From an uncultured delta proteobacterium (GTDB lineage: Bacteria; Myxococcota_A; Polyangia; Polyangiales; JADJMO01): DNA of 38,726 nt. The position numbers and the translations under genes were made by a program. Below the pieces are notes generated by a model, which did not search any database, was not told the origin of the DNA, and worked only from the letters and a program-made list of their open reading frames with translations. Shown here piece after piece: positions 1 through 7,317 of this stretch. The stretch lies in assembly GCA_903923175.1 (NCBI GenBank), contig CAIXWQ010000967.1, forward strand, positions 1-38,726, in the 5' to 3' direction. The stretch's first letter is position 1, and every line of letters begins with the position of its first letter.

Positions 1-1124
1 CGGTCGAGGCGCGGGCCCGCGCGAGCCTCGTCGCGCGCGACGCCGAGGGGTTCTTCGCGCGGCTCGCGCGCCACCATCGCGCGCTCGCCGCCGCGGGGAT
101 CACGCGCGTCGTCGACGCGGTCGTCCCTGGCGATCTCGCCACGCTCTACCGCGAGGCCTCGCGCCGCGGCCTGCTCACGCTCCCCACGGTCATGCTCCCG
201 ACCTCGACGACGGGCTACTTCGAGGCGCCGTGGGACGCGCTCGAGGGCCCCGCCACCGGCGACGAGCGCGGGCTGCTGACGATGGGGCCGCTCAAGCTCG
301 TCTTCGACGGCTCGCCCGCGTGCGCGATGTGCCTCGACGTATGGCAGGTCGCCGGCGCGACGCTCCGCTCCTTCGCGATGTCGGTCACCTCGGGCTCGCT
401 CGATCCCGTGCGCACGGCGCTCTCGCTGCGGCCGCGCCTCGGCCTCCCGCTGCGGACGGGCATCCACCTCTACGCGCGTGACGAGGCCCGGAAGGTCGCG
501 CGCGCCGCCGTCGATCGCGGCTTCGGCCTCGCGACCCACGCGGTCGGAAACGACGCGGTCGACCGCGCGCTCGAGGCCTACGAGGCGCTGGGCTCGGGGC
601 TCGATCGCGCGAGCGTGCCGCGCCTCGAGCACGCGTGCTTCGTCGATCGCGCCATGGTCTCCAGGATCGCCGCGGTCGGCGCGGCCGTCGTCACGCAGCC
701 CGACTTCATCAGCCTGCCGGCCTACGCCACCGCCGCGACCATCCCGGGGCTCCCGTTCCTGCCGCTGCGCTGGCTGCTCGACGCGGGGGTCAAGGTCGTC
801 GGCAGCTCCGATCACCCGTGCGCGAGCTTCCACCCGCTGGACGGGATCCGCGCCGCCGTGACCCGCCGCACCTCGCGCGGCCGCGTCCTCGAGCAGGACC
901 AGCGCGTCACCCTCGACGAAGCGCTCGCGATGTACACGCGCACCGCCGCGGAGGTGTGCGGCTCGCTCGACGCCTGCGGGACGTTGGAGCCTGGCAAGCG
1001 CGCGGACGTGGTCGTGCTCGACGGCCCGCTCTCGCTCGCGACGCTCGCCGAGGCGAAGGTCCGCGCGACGGTGATCGCCGGCGAGCTCGTCGCGGGGCGC
1101 CTCGACGCCGACGACGCGGGCTGA
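1..1124 (+). CDS. Amidohydrolase family 3 (YtcJ-like), 5' end cut by window
   Basis: The reading frame is open from base 3 and ends at TGA 1122-1124, so the true start lies left of the window and about 373 C-terminal residues are visible. The chain looks like the metal-dependent amidohydrolase-3/YtcJ family, which hydrolyses amide or related C-N bonds in a TIM barrel. Visible family signposts are LVFDGSP (where relatives often have LFLDGS), THAVGNDAVDRAL (relatives: HAIGDRA), RLEHA, and SSDHP, which should hold the catalytic aspartate (relatives: GSDWP). The tail has the usual LEPGKRADVVVLD strand of the composite beta domain. No signal peptide can be judged because the N-terminus is missing. 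Substrate is unknown. An internal ATG at 192 is not the real start, since family-like sequence (AAAGITRVVDAVV) continues upstream of it. Confidence 0.85.
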   Translation, partial: VEARARASLVARDAEGFFARLARHHRALAAAGITRVVDAVVPGDLATLYREASRRGLLTLPTVMLPTSTTGYFEAPWDALEGPATGDERGLLTMGPLKLVFDGSPACAMCLDVWQVAGATLRSFAMSVTSGSLDPVRTALSLRPRLGLPLRTGIHLYARDEARKVARAAVDRGFGLATHAVGNDAVDRALEAYEALGSGLDRASVPRLEHACFVDRAMVSRIAAVGAAVVTQPDFISLPAYATAATIPGLPFLPLRWLLDAGVKVVGSSDHPCASFHPLDGIRAAVTRRTSRGRVLEQDQRVTLDEALAMYTRTAAEVCGSLDACGTLEPGKRADVVVLDGPLSLATLAEAKVRATVIAGELVAGRLDADDAG

Positions 1125-1206
1125 GGCTCGAAGCGTCACCTACACCGACCCCGAAGTCCTCCGCGCGGGCGACGCGAGAACCCACCTTTCGATGTGGCGT
1201 CGCGGC

Positions 1207-1212
1207 TACCAT
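1207..1212 (+). promoter_or_regulatory. Candidate -10 hexamer (TACCAT) of the BamA-like gene
   Basis: TACCAT lies 8 nt before the GTG at 1221, and no Shine-Dalgarno sequence is present between them. This is one of several genes here with a TAnnnT hexamer placed so that transcription would begin at or within a few bases of the start codon. No convincing -35 box is visible. This is inference from pattern only. Confidence 0.3.
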
Positions 1213-1220
1213 CGCCGGCA

Positions 1221-3113
1221 GTGAAGCTCGCCGTCGCCGTCGCGCTCCCGGTCGCGCTCTCGGCGGCGATCGTCTGCGCATCGAGCACCGCGCGCGCGGC
1301 GTCCGAGGAGCCGGCGCCGACCGCCGGGGCCGCGGGGGCAGCGGCGCCCGAGGCGCCCGAGGCGGCCTCGACCGAGTACTCCTCGCTCGAGAAGCGGCTC
1401 ATCGAGCGCGCGCTCTCCTCGCGTGGCTTCGTGCTGGAGCGCCACCCCGAGGGCAAAGTGCTCGAGGGGGTCGAGTACGAGATCCTCGAGGTCTTCGACG
1501 AGGACGATCCGCTCCCCGATGGGCTGAACGTGCTCCACACGCGGACCAAGGAGTGGGTCCTCGCGCGCGAGGTGCTGCTCCCCGTCGGCGCCAAGTGGAG
1601 CCAGTCGCTGGTCGACGAGACGGCGCGCAACATCCGCTCGCTCATCCAGATCTCGCACGCGCTCGCGGTGCCGATCCAGGGGAGCGCCGAAGGCAAGGTG
1701 AAGCTGCTCCTCGTCGTGCGCGACATCTGGAGCCTGCGCCCCGACTGGGACATCCAGTTCATGGGCGGCAGGCTCAACTACTTCCTGTTCCTCCCCACCG
1801 ATTCGAACGCCGCGGGCATCCATCACGAGCCGCAGCTGCTCATGCTCTACCAGCCGCTGTCGCTGCAGACGGGCGCCTCCTACGGCATCCACCGCGTCGG
1901 CCTCACGCACCTTTCGGTCGCCGGCGCCGGGGGCGTCTACCTGCCGCTCGGCGGCCACGTCGGCGACGACCGCAGGGGGCTCGAGGGCTCCTACGGCTCG
2001 CTCGCCCTCGCGCAGCCGCTCTACAGCTCGCAGGCGTCGTGGAGCTGGGCGGCGAGCGGCGCGTTCGAGAACTTCATCGCGCGCAAGTACCAGAACGGCG
2101 AGCTCAAGCAGTACGCCGTCACCAACGCCGACGGCACGACGACGAACGTCCCCTTCCAGTGGCGCAGCAAGACGGCCTCGGCGTCGATCGCGGCCACCCG
2201 CTCCTTCGGCTGGGCGCTCAAGAACGACGTCACGCTCGGCTTCAATGGCAATCTCCGTCGCTACTCCACCGAGGGGGTCGACGGCATCGATCCGCGCGCG
2301 GTGAGCCAGTTCGTCGCGAGCTCGCTCCCCACCGGCGAAGACCGCGTCTACCCCTACGCCCGCTGGCGCAGCTACGCCGGCCACTTCTTCCGGACGATCG
2401 AGGTCGAGTCGCTCGGCGTCCAGGAGGACTTCCGGCTCGGCCACGACGTGTACCTCGAGATCGACACGGTCGCGCGCGCACTCGGCTCGACGCGCTCGCT
2501 GGTGTCGGTCCTCGGCGGCGCGATGTGGACCTCGCGGATCGGCGACGGGTTGATCCGCGCGTCGGTCGAAGGGGCCGTCGACACGCAGGCGGATCGCCAC
2601 GTCTCCGACGCGATGCTCGACGCCAAGCTCGGCATCGTCTCGCCGCGCACCGGCTTCGGCCGCCTGATCTTCTCCGGGCGCGCCATCCACCGCCCCGAGA
2701 ACTACCTCAAACGGACGGAGTTCCTCGGCGGCGACTCACGCCTGCGCGGCTATCCGAGCTCGCTCTTCTACGGCAGCGATCTCGTCGCCATGAACCTCGA
2801 GCTCCGCACTCCTGGCTACTACAACCTCGGAATGGCCATGAACGGAGTGCTCTTCTACGACAGCGGCGACGCGTTCAGCGATCCGTCGAAGCTCTCGCTC
2901 AAGCACTCGGTCGGCGTCGGAGTCAGGTTCTTGCTGCCTTTCTTCGACGACATCGTCTATCGGTTCGACCTCGCCGTGCCGCTCAATCGAGGCGCGTTGC
3001 CGAGCAACGCCGGCCGGGTCGACTTCCTCATCGCCGTCGAACAGGCCTATCCGTTCACGAACCTATGCAGCAACGCGACGAACGCGCTGCAGGTCACGCG
3101 GCACTGCCCCTGA
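1221..3113 (+). CDS. BamA/TamA-like outer-membrane beta-barrel protein
   Basis: Predicted outer-membrane protein of the surface-antigen (D15/Omp85) type, about 630 aa. The GTG at 1221 is preferred over the GTG at 1194 because it gives a clean signal peptide (hydrophobic stretch LAVAVALPVALSAAIV, cleavage near ARA-AS). An Ala/Pro-rich linker follows, then a POTRA-like segment (about residues 80-170) containing LAREVLLPVGAKWSQ and DETARNIRSL, the form seen in myxobacterial Omp85 relatives. The rest alternates polar and aromatic residues as in a beta-barrel, with RLRGYP near residue 510 at the place of the conserved VRGF/Y barrel motif, and ends in short strands. Such proteins insert or translocate envelope proteins. 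With one POTRA-like domain it is shorter than classical BamA (about 800 aa), so it is probably an accessory homologue. The exact substrate is unknown. Confidence 0.75.
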   Translation: MKLAVAVALPVALSAAIVCASSTARAASEEPAPTAGAAGAAAPEAPEAASTEYSSLEKRLIERALSSRGFVLERHPEGKVLEGVEYEILEVFDEDDPLPDGLNVLHTRTKEWVLAREVLLPVGAKWSQSLVDETARNIRSLIQISHALAVPIQGSAEGKVKLLLVVRDIWSLRPDWDIQFMGGRLNYFLFLPTDSNAAGIHHEPQLLMLYQPLSLQTGASYGIHRVGLTHLSVAGAGGVYLPLGGHVGDDRRGLEGSYGSLALAQPLYSSQASWSWAASGAFENFIARKYQNGELKQYAVTNADGTTTNVPFQWRSKTASASIAATRSFGWALKNDVTLGFNGNLRRYSTEGVDGIDPRAVSQFVASSLPTGEDRVYPYARWRSYAGHFFRTIEVESLGVQEDFRLGHDVYLEIDTVARALGSTRSLVSVLGGAMWTSRIGDGLIRASVEGAVDTQADRHVSDAMLDAKLGIVSPRTGFGRLIFSGRAIHRPENYLKRTEFLGGDSRLRGYPSSLFYGSDLVAMNLELRTPGYYNLGMAMNGVLFYDSGDAFSDPSKLSLKHSVGVGVRFLLPFFDDIVYRFDLAVPLNRGALPSNAGRVDFLIAVEQAYPFTNLCSNATNALQVTRHCP

Positions 3114-3551
3114 CGCGCGGCCAGCCCGCGACGGCGCATCGACCGTCGGAGCGCGAACCCCTCCGATCCGAGGACGCCTCTGCACCGGACGCGCACTTTC
3201 TTCGCCCGTACTTCGGCACACGCGCGCCTCCCACGGTGCCCGCTGCGCACATGACGAAGTTGGTCAGCCTAAGCTCGACCGGACGCCCTGATTCGTCACC
3301 CGCCCTCCGCGTGCAGGCTGGCTCGGCCTCTGGGTCGCTGTGCGCATGCCCCGCGATGCCGGCTTTGTGCGAACGGCGACAATCTCGCCGCGATTCGGGT
3401 GGTTTTGGTGCGCTCTTTGCACTGCCGTAGGACCCATCGCGTGGCGCGTCGCGCGCCGCTGCGAACGGGCTTGCTCCAGACGGTCTCGTTCCATCATTCG
3501 CGCCCCAGGCCACCCGGAAGGTGGCGCGGGAGTGCAGTCGGAGGGTGCGGC
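3114..3551. other. Intergenic region upstream of the pilin gene
   Basis: This 438-base stretch holds no open frame that looks protein-like. Its one recognisable element is the -24/-12 sequence at 3405-3421. A ribosome-binding site (GGAGGG, 3540-3545) closes it. Base composition is locally less GC-biased around 3380-3430, as expected for a promoter. Confidence 0.6.
3405..3421 (+). promoter_or_regulatory. Candidate sigma-54 (-24/-12) promoter of the pilin gene
   Basis: The sequence TTGGTGCGCTCTTTGCA matches the sigma-54 layout YTGGCACGNNNNTTGCW at most positions, and the invariant GG (3407-3408) and GC (3419-3420) doublets are exactly 10 bases apart. Transcription would start near 3432, giving a leader of about 120 nt. 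In Myxococcus xanthus pilA is known to be sigma-54 dependent and controlled by PilS/PilR, so the location agrees with the family. No activator site was identified. Confidence 0.55.
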
Positions 3552-4091
3552 ATGCGGTTCCTGTTGCGCGCGCGCAGAGAAGAAGGGTTCACGCTGGTCG
3601 AGCTCATGATCGTCGTGGCGATCATCGGCGTCCTGGCGGCCCTCGCGATCTACGGGGTCAGTCGCTACCTCAAGCACTCGAAGACGGCCGAGGCGACGCG
3701 AAATCTCTCGGCCATCGAGACCGGATCGAAGAACGCGTACCAGCAGGAGTTCGACTCCGGCGGCGGCGGCACCGGTCCCTACATCCACACGTTCTGCCGG
3801 ACCGGCACCGTGCAGCCCTCGGGCGGCGCCCCGAAGGCCGCCAAGCAGAACGGCACCTGGACCGACGCGGCGTGGCTCTGCCTCAAGTTCTCGATCAACG
3901 AGCCGCAATTCTACGCGTACACGTACACCGGCGACACGTCCAAGAGCGGCACGCAGGCGTTCTACACCGCGACGGCGAACGGCGATCTCGACGGCAACGG
4001 CACCAACTCGACCTTCGCGCTCACTGGCATCGGCGGCCAGTCGGGCGACGCCCAGCGCAAGAGCTTCGTGGTCGTGAACGAGGACGAGTAG
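3552..4091 (+). CDS. Type IV pilin-like protein (prepilin, PilA type)
   Basis: Predicted prepilin of 179 aa. ATG 3552 follows GGAGGG with 6-nt spacing. The leader is 12 residues (MRFLLRARREEG), and PilD-type prepilin peptidase should cut between G12 and F13 at the motif G|FTLVE; Glu5 of the mature protein is present. A hydrophobic helix of about 25 residues (VELMIVVAIIGVLAALAIYGV) then continues as the amphipathic N-terminal pilin helix. The globular part is rich in Gly, Thr and Ser and has two cysteines (in HTFCR and WLCLK) that could form a disulfide. Its length (mature 167 aa) fits a major or minor pilin. It stands alone: no pilC, pilS/pilR or other pilin gene adjoins it, and pilB and pilT lie 16-20 kb downstream. 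Whether it is the major subunit cannot be told from sequence. Confidence 0.88.
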   Translation: MRFLLRARREEGFTLVELMIVVAIIGVLAALAIYGVSRYLKHSKTAEATRNLSAIETGSKNAYQQEFDSGGGGTGPYIHTFCRTGTVQPSGGAPKAAKQNGTWTDAAWLCLKFSINEPQFYAYTYTGDTSKSGTQAFYTATANGDLDGNGTNSTFALTGIGGQSGDAQRKSFVVVNEDE

Positions 4092-4704
4092 CCCCGCCCG
4101 CGTCGGCGCGCCTCTCTGCTCGCATCTCACCCGTATCGCCCGTCCCCGAGCGAGACGGTTCGTTCGACGCGACCTCGCCTACCTGCGCGGCGAGGTCGTT
4201 GAGCGTCGGCACCTCCTGCCGCGTTCGCTCCGGACCCAGCCCCGACGCGCGTAGCGCGCGCGGACGCTGAAGGAGCCGGATCGCCCGTCGCCGCCCGAGC
4301 GCCTGCGTCACGTCGGTCGCCTGCGCCACGATTTGCCCGCAGCGCGGAGCGCATCCCGCCGCACGCCCCGAGTCCGAGCCGCGTGCGATGCGCGTGACGC
4401 GCGATGCGTGAGTTCTGCCGCGGTGCGCGCGTGCTCCTCGCGCACCACGTGGCGGACCTCCGCGTCGAACGCCGGCTCGTATCCGCACGCCACGCGCGCC
4501 TCCGACGGCTCACGCGCGCCGCGCTCGACGAGCCGCTCTGCGCGCTCGCCGTGGCACGCGCTCACGGGCGGAGGAGCTCGCGCGCGGCGTCATCGACGAG
4601 CTCTTCGTGGCGCGTTCGAGCCGCTCGGCCGCACGGAATGTCCGGCCCGCTCGCTTGTTGCTGCGTACGACGCGGGCCCCACACCCCGACGTCTCGATCC
4701 CGCC
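4092..4704. other. 613-base gap with no intact gene
   Basis: No intact gene is seen between the pilin and the protease. Codon bias is disordered: no frame keeps the strong third-position G/C seen in neighbouring genes across the whole interval. A stretch on the minus strand (about 4308-4565) resembles a decayed dehydrogenase tail and is listed separately. The protease promoter presumably lies in the last 150 bases, but no clear box is visible. Confidence 0.5.
4308..4565 (-). pseudogene. Possible remnant of a glycerol-3-phosphate dehydrogenase (GlpD) C-terminus
   Basis: One minus-strand frame contains the string FDAEVRHVVREEHARTAAEL, preceded by GERAERLVERGA. In GlpD-family proteins the helical C-terminal domain commonly reads like 'YGDRA...' followed by 'AEVRYAVREEMARTLEDVLxRRTRL'. 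The likeness ends near 4400. A second frame (IVAQATDVTQALGRRRAIR, about 4255-4340) could be its continuation after a frameshift, as expected of decay. There is no start signal, no FAD-binding N-terminus and no upstream partner. The resemblance is from memory of the family and may be chance in high-GC DNA. Confidence 0.28.
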
Positions 4705-5925
4705 ATGCGCCGAACCATGCTCCGACTCGCCCCCGCGTTCCTCTCGTTCTCGCTCGTCGTCGCCGTCGGCGCGGGCTGCCACCGCGCCGCCCAGCGACGC
4801 GAGGCCGACAAGACGCACGTCGTCGCCGCGACCTCCACGAGCGCGCCGAGCACGCCGGCGATCCCTGCGCCGTTCGCCGCGCCGGTGGTCACCGGCACGC
4901 CCGACGTGGCGACGCTGGTCGCGACCGTGAAGCCCTCGGTGGTGAACATCACCACGATCCACGAGCTGCGCTCGCCGCGCCCGACGTCGGGCATGGGCTC
5001 CGGCAACGATCCCTTCGGCTACTTCGATCGCCGCTTCGGCCGAGGCGCCGGGCCGCGCGATCAGGTCGTGCGGCAGTCGTCGCTCGGCTCCGGCTTCATC
5101 ATCGACGCCGAGGGGCACGTCGTGACCAACGCCCACGTCGTCGACGGCGCCGACGAGGTCCACGTGAAGCTCGCCGACGACCGCGAGTACGACGCGAAGG
5201 TGGTCGGGCGCGACGCCAGGCTCGACCTCGCCGTGCTCGCGCTCGAGGGGGCCAAGGACCTCCCCGCCGCGTCGCTCGGCAAGAGCGAGTCGCTGCGCGT
5301 CGGCGAGTACGTGGTCGCGATCGGCAACCCGTTCGGCCTCGGGCACACGGTGACCATGGGGATCGTCAGCGCCAAGGGGCGCTCGATAGGCGCCGGCCCG
5401 TACGACGACTTCATCCAGACCGACGCCTCGATCAACCCGGGGAACAGCGGCGGTCCGCTCTTCGACCTGCAGGGGCGCGTGATCGGCATCAACAGCGCGA
5501 TCAACCCGAACGGGCAGGGGATCGGCTTCGCCATCCCGATCGACATGCTCAAGGACGTGCTGCCGCAGCTGCTCGCCTCGGGGCACGTCGATCGCGGACA
5601 CCTCGGCGTCGCGTTCAAGCCGGTCGACGCCAAGCTCGCCAGGACGCTGAAGCTCGACAAGGCGCGCGGCGCGTACGTGGCCGACGTCGAGCGTGGCAGC
5701 CCCGCCGAGCGCGGCGGCCTCGAGAGCGGCGACGTCATCGTGAAGGTCGAAGGCAAGGACGTCGCGCACGCCGAGGAGTTGCCGCGCCTGATCGCGCTCC
5801 ACCCGCCGGGGACCAAGCTCGCGATCGACGTGCTGCGCGAAGGGAAGGTGCACGCGTTCGTCGTCGAGCTCGGCAAGCTGCGCGAGCCGCGGCGCCACGC
5901 GGAGGAGGACGAGCCGGCGGATTGA
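4705..5925 (+). CDS. DegP/HtrA-like periplasmic serine protease with one PDZ domain
   Basis: Predicted 406-aa envelope protease/chaperone that degrades misfolded periplasmic proteins. ATG 4705 is chosen because it gives a short signal sequence ending VGAGC25, a lipobox-like site, so the protein may be a lipoprotein; ATG 4717 is an alternative. The chymotrypsin-like domain spans about residues 70-290. The catalytic triad is complete: His144 (TNAHVV), Asp174 (LDLAVL) and Ser248 in GNSGGPL. A loop rich in Gly, Ser and Arg (about 95-120), including NDPFGYFDRRFGRG, resembles the LA loop of DegQ/DegS relatives. A single PDZ domain (about 300-390) follows, with GAYVADVERGSPAERGGLESGDVI. One PDZ places it nearer DegS than the two-PDZ DegP. 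An Hsp20 gene follows 243 bp downstream, suggesting a stress-related neighbourhood, though they look separately transcribed. Confidence 0.9.
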   Translation: MRRTMLRLAPAFLSFSLVVAVGAGCHRAAQRREADKTHVVAATSTSAPSTPAIPAPFAAPVVTGTPDVATLVATVKPSVVNITTIHELRSPRPTSGMGSGNDPFGYFDRRFGRGAGPRDQVVRQSSLGSGFIIDAEGHVVTNAHVVDGADEVHVKLADDREYDAKVVGRDARLDLAVLALEGAKDLPAASLGKSESLRVGEYVVAIGNPFGLGHTVTMGIVSAKGRSIGAGPYDDFIQTDASINPGNSGGPLFDLQGRVIGINSAINPNGQGIGFAIPIDMLKDVLPQLLASGHVDRGHLGVAFKPVDAKLARTLKLDKARGAYVADVERGSPAERGGLESGDVIVKVEGKDVAHAEELPRLIALHPPGTKLAIDVLREGKVHAFVVELGKLREPRRHAEEDEPAD

Positions 5926-6168
5926 GCGCGCGGGCCGCGGAGGGGAGTTGCGCGGTCGCGGACGTGGGTTAACTGTTTCCTCGTAGATCGCGACGTCATC
6001 GGGAGCGACGAATGCGGCAGCGCCGAGGCGCTGGACCGCGCGTCGGGCCGCGAGGCGTCGCGATCGCCGGGTCCACCGAGGCTTCGCTGCGCGCTCGTGC
6101 GCCGCGCGGCCTCGGGACGCCACGCGTCCGTCGTCACCGCCACCCCATCCACATAGGAGCCTTCCGTC

Positions 6169-6591
6169 ATGTTGCTCGCGCACCGTTGGGATCCGTTCAC
6201 CGAGTTCAACCGCTTGTTCGACGCGCCGGCGCCGGCGCGGGCGCGCACGCTGCGCTTCGCCGTCGACGTCTACGAGAGCGGCGAGTCGCTGGTGCTCGAG
6301 GCGGAGCTCCCCGGTCTGCGCGCCGAGGACGTGGAGGTCACGGTGCACGACGGCGTGCTCACCATCGCGGGCGAGCGCAAGCCGCCGAAGACGCGCACCG
6401 AGGCGCGTCACCACGTCGTCGAGCGCACCTACGGCGCGTTCCGGCGCGCGTTCGTGCTGCCCGAGAACCTCGACCCCGAGAAGATCGACGCGCAGATGAC
6501 CGACGGCGTGCTCGTCGTCCGGCTCTCTCGCAAGGCCGAGATCAAGCCGCGCAAGATCGCCGTCAGCGGCAACGGCGGCGCCGCGGCCTAG
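6169..6591 (+). CDS. Hsp20 / alpha-crystallin family small heat-shock protein
   Basis: Predicted 140-aa ATP-independent holdase that binds unfolding proteins. ATG 6169 is set by AGGAG at 6155-6159. The N-terminus (HRWDPFTEFNRLFD) is the usual short amphipathic arm. The alpha-crystallin domain covers about residues 28-125 and shows ELPGLRAEDVEVTVHDGVLTIAGERK, YGAFRRAFVLPENLD and the closing DGVLVVRLSRK. The C-terminal I-x-I/V tail motif of many Hsp20s is weak here (KIAVS). The upstream 243 bases show no convincing heat-shock promoter, CIRCE element or fourU/ROSE-type thermometer by eye. A folded repeat-like element begins at its stop codon. Confidence 0.92.
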   Translation: MLLAHRWDPFTEFNRLFDAPAPARARTLRFAVDVYESGESLVLEAELPGLRAEDVEVTVHDGVLTIAGERKPPKTRTEARHHVVERTYGAFRRAFVLPENLDPEKIDAQMTDGVLVVRLSRKAEIKPRKIAVSGNGGAAA

Positions 6592-6714
6592 CAGGCTGTT
6601 GAACAGCAGCCTGCGAAGACCTTGACCGTCAGCAGGTTGCGCGAAGAGCTCGAGCCGTTGCGAGCTCGCTCGGCGGTAGATTGGCAAAGAAGGGCCAATC
6701 TCAGCAACCTGCTG
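6591..6714. repeat. Folded element: hairpin plus three-way junction of perfect inverted repeats
   Basis: Four perfect paired arms are packed into 124 bases. A first hairpin pairs GCAGGCTG (6591-6598) with CAGCCTGC (6607-6614). Then an 11-bp outer stem pairs CAGCAGGTTGC (6630-6640) with GCAACCTGCTG (6704-6714) and encloses two hairpins: GAGCTCG/CGAGCTC (6646-6652 with 6661-6667) and AGATTGGC/GCCAATCT (6678-6685 with 6694-6701). The result is a three-way junction. It overlaps the last base of the Hsp20 stop codon and ends 76 bases before the next start. It has no T-tract after it, so it is not a standard terminator. It could be a mobile-element relic (MITE-like), a processed 3' structure or a small structured RNA. 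Confidence 0.6.
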
Positions 6715-6777
6715 GCCCGTCCGGCCCTCCGCCGAAGCGGTGACGGCGGCGCGTCTCGCCGCCGGGGCGCGCCGTCG

Positions 6778-6783
6778 TATCAT
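6778..6783 (+). promoter_or_regulatory. Candidate -10 hexamer (TATCAT), leaderless arrangement
   Basis: TATCAT is followed by exactly 6 nt and then the GTG start at 6790. With the usual -12 to -7 placement of a -10 box, the G of GTG would be the first transcribed base. No Shine-Dalgarno sequence is present, which supports a leaderless mRNA. No -35 box is obvious. Confidence 0.4.
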
Positions 6784-6789
6784 CGTGCC

Positions 6790-7218
6790 GTGAAGCTGAG
6801 CGACGCCGAGCGCTATCCCCTCGCCGACGGCTACGCGACCTTCCGTCGCGAGATCGGCTACCTGCGCGTCGAGGAGCACGGCAACCCGGCCGACGCCGAC
6901 GAGATGCTCCGCTACTTCGCCGCGATCGAGCGCGCCCTGGGACGCACCCAGCTGCGCGCGCTGCTGATCGTCGCCCAGCGCACCGCGCGCGATCCCGCCT
7001 CGCCGCGCTGGGCCGCGATTCGCGAGGCCCGTTGGCGCGCGCTGGCCGGCAGTCGGGCCGATCGCGTCGCGGTGATCGTCGACGACGAGCTCGGCGTCAC
7101 GCGCGTGCAGATGGGCGCCGTCGTCGCCAAGGCGCCGGTGCGCGGCTTCGTCGCCGTGCACGACGCGGTCGCTTGGCTCACGAGCGAGCGACCGGTGAAG
7201 GGGCCTCCGGCCGGCTGA
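6790..7218 (+). CDS. Conserved-looking small cytoplasmic protein, SpoIIAA/STAS-like fold possible
   Basis: A 142-aa protein that I do not firmly recognise. The frame stays open upstream to 6622, but that part overlaps the folded element and lacks protein-like sequence, so the GTG at 6790 is preferred. No signal peptide or membrane segment is seen. An N-terminal beta-rich stretch (YATFRREIGYLRVEEHGN) is followed by alternating helices and strands such as LRALLIVAQRTA, ADRVAVIVDDELGVTRVQMGAVV and VRGFVAVHDAVAWL. This pattern recalls the SpoIIAA-like/STAS-like fold of small regulators, whose last element is often a helix ending in 'AWL', but that is a fold-level guess. It converges on the TPR gene across a bidirectional terminator, so it is probably a single-gene transcript. 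Confidence 0.65.
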   Translation: MKLSDAERYPLADGYATFRREIGYLRVEEHGNPADADEMLRYFAAIERALGRTQLRALLIVAQRTARDPASPRWAAIREARWRALAGSRADRVAVIVDDELGVTRVQMGAVVAKAPVRGFVAVHDAVAWLTSERPVKGPPAG

Positions 7219-7239
7219 GGGCGTTCCTCGCCCCCTCTC

Positions 7240-7292
7240 GAACGACGAAAGCCCGCCCGCTCACGAGGAGCGGCCGGGCTTTCTGGTCGTTC
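7240..7292. terminator. Bidirectional terminator between convergent genes
   Basis: A long inverted repeat pairs GAACGACGAAAGCCCG (7240-7255) with CGGGCTTTCTGGTCGTTC (7275-7292), with a GC-rich inner stem (CCGCTC / GAGCGG) and one internal mismatch region. Read rightwards, the GC stem is followed by TTTCTGG; read leftwards it is followed by TTTCGTCG. Both convergent genes (ending at 7218 and 7318) finish beside it, which supports termination in both directions. Confidence 0.75.
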
Positions 7293-7317
7293 GCGGCGGG
7301 GGCCGCGGCGACGTCGA

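Noticed and set aside
6591-6714. Insertion-sequence end
   Set aside because: The arms are nested rather than terminal, and there is no transposase remnant or target duplication. It is kept as a folded element only.
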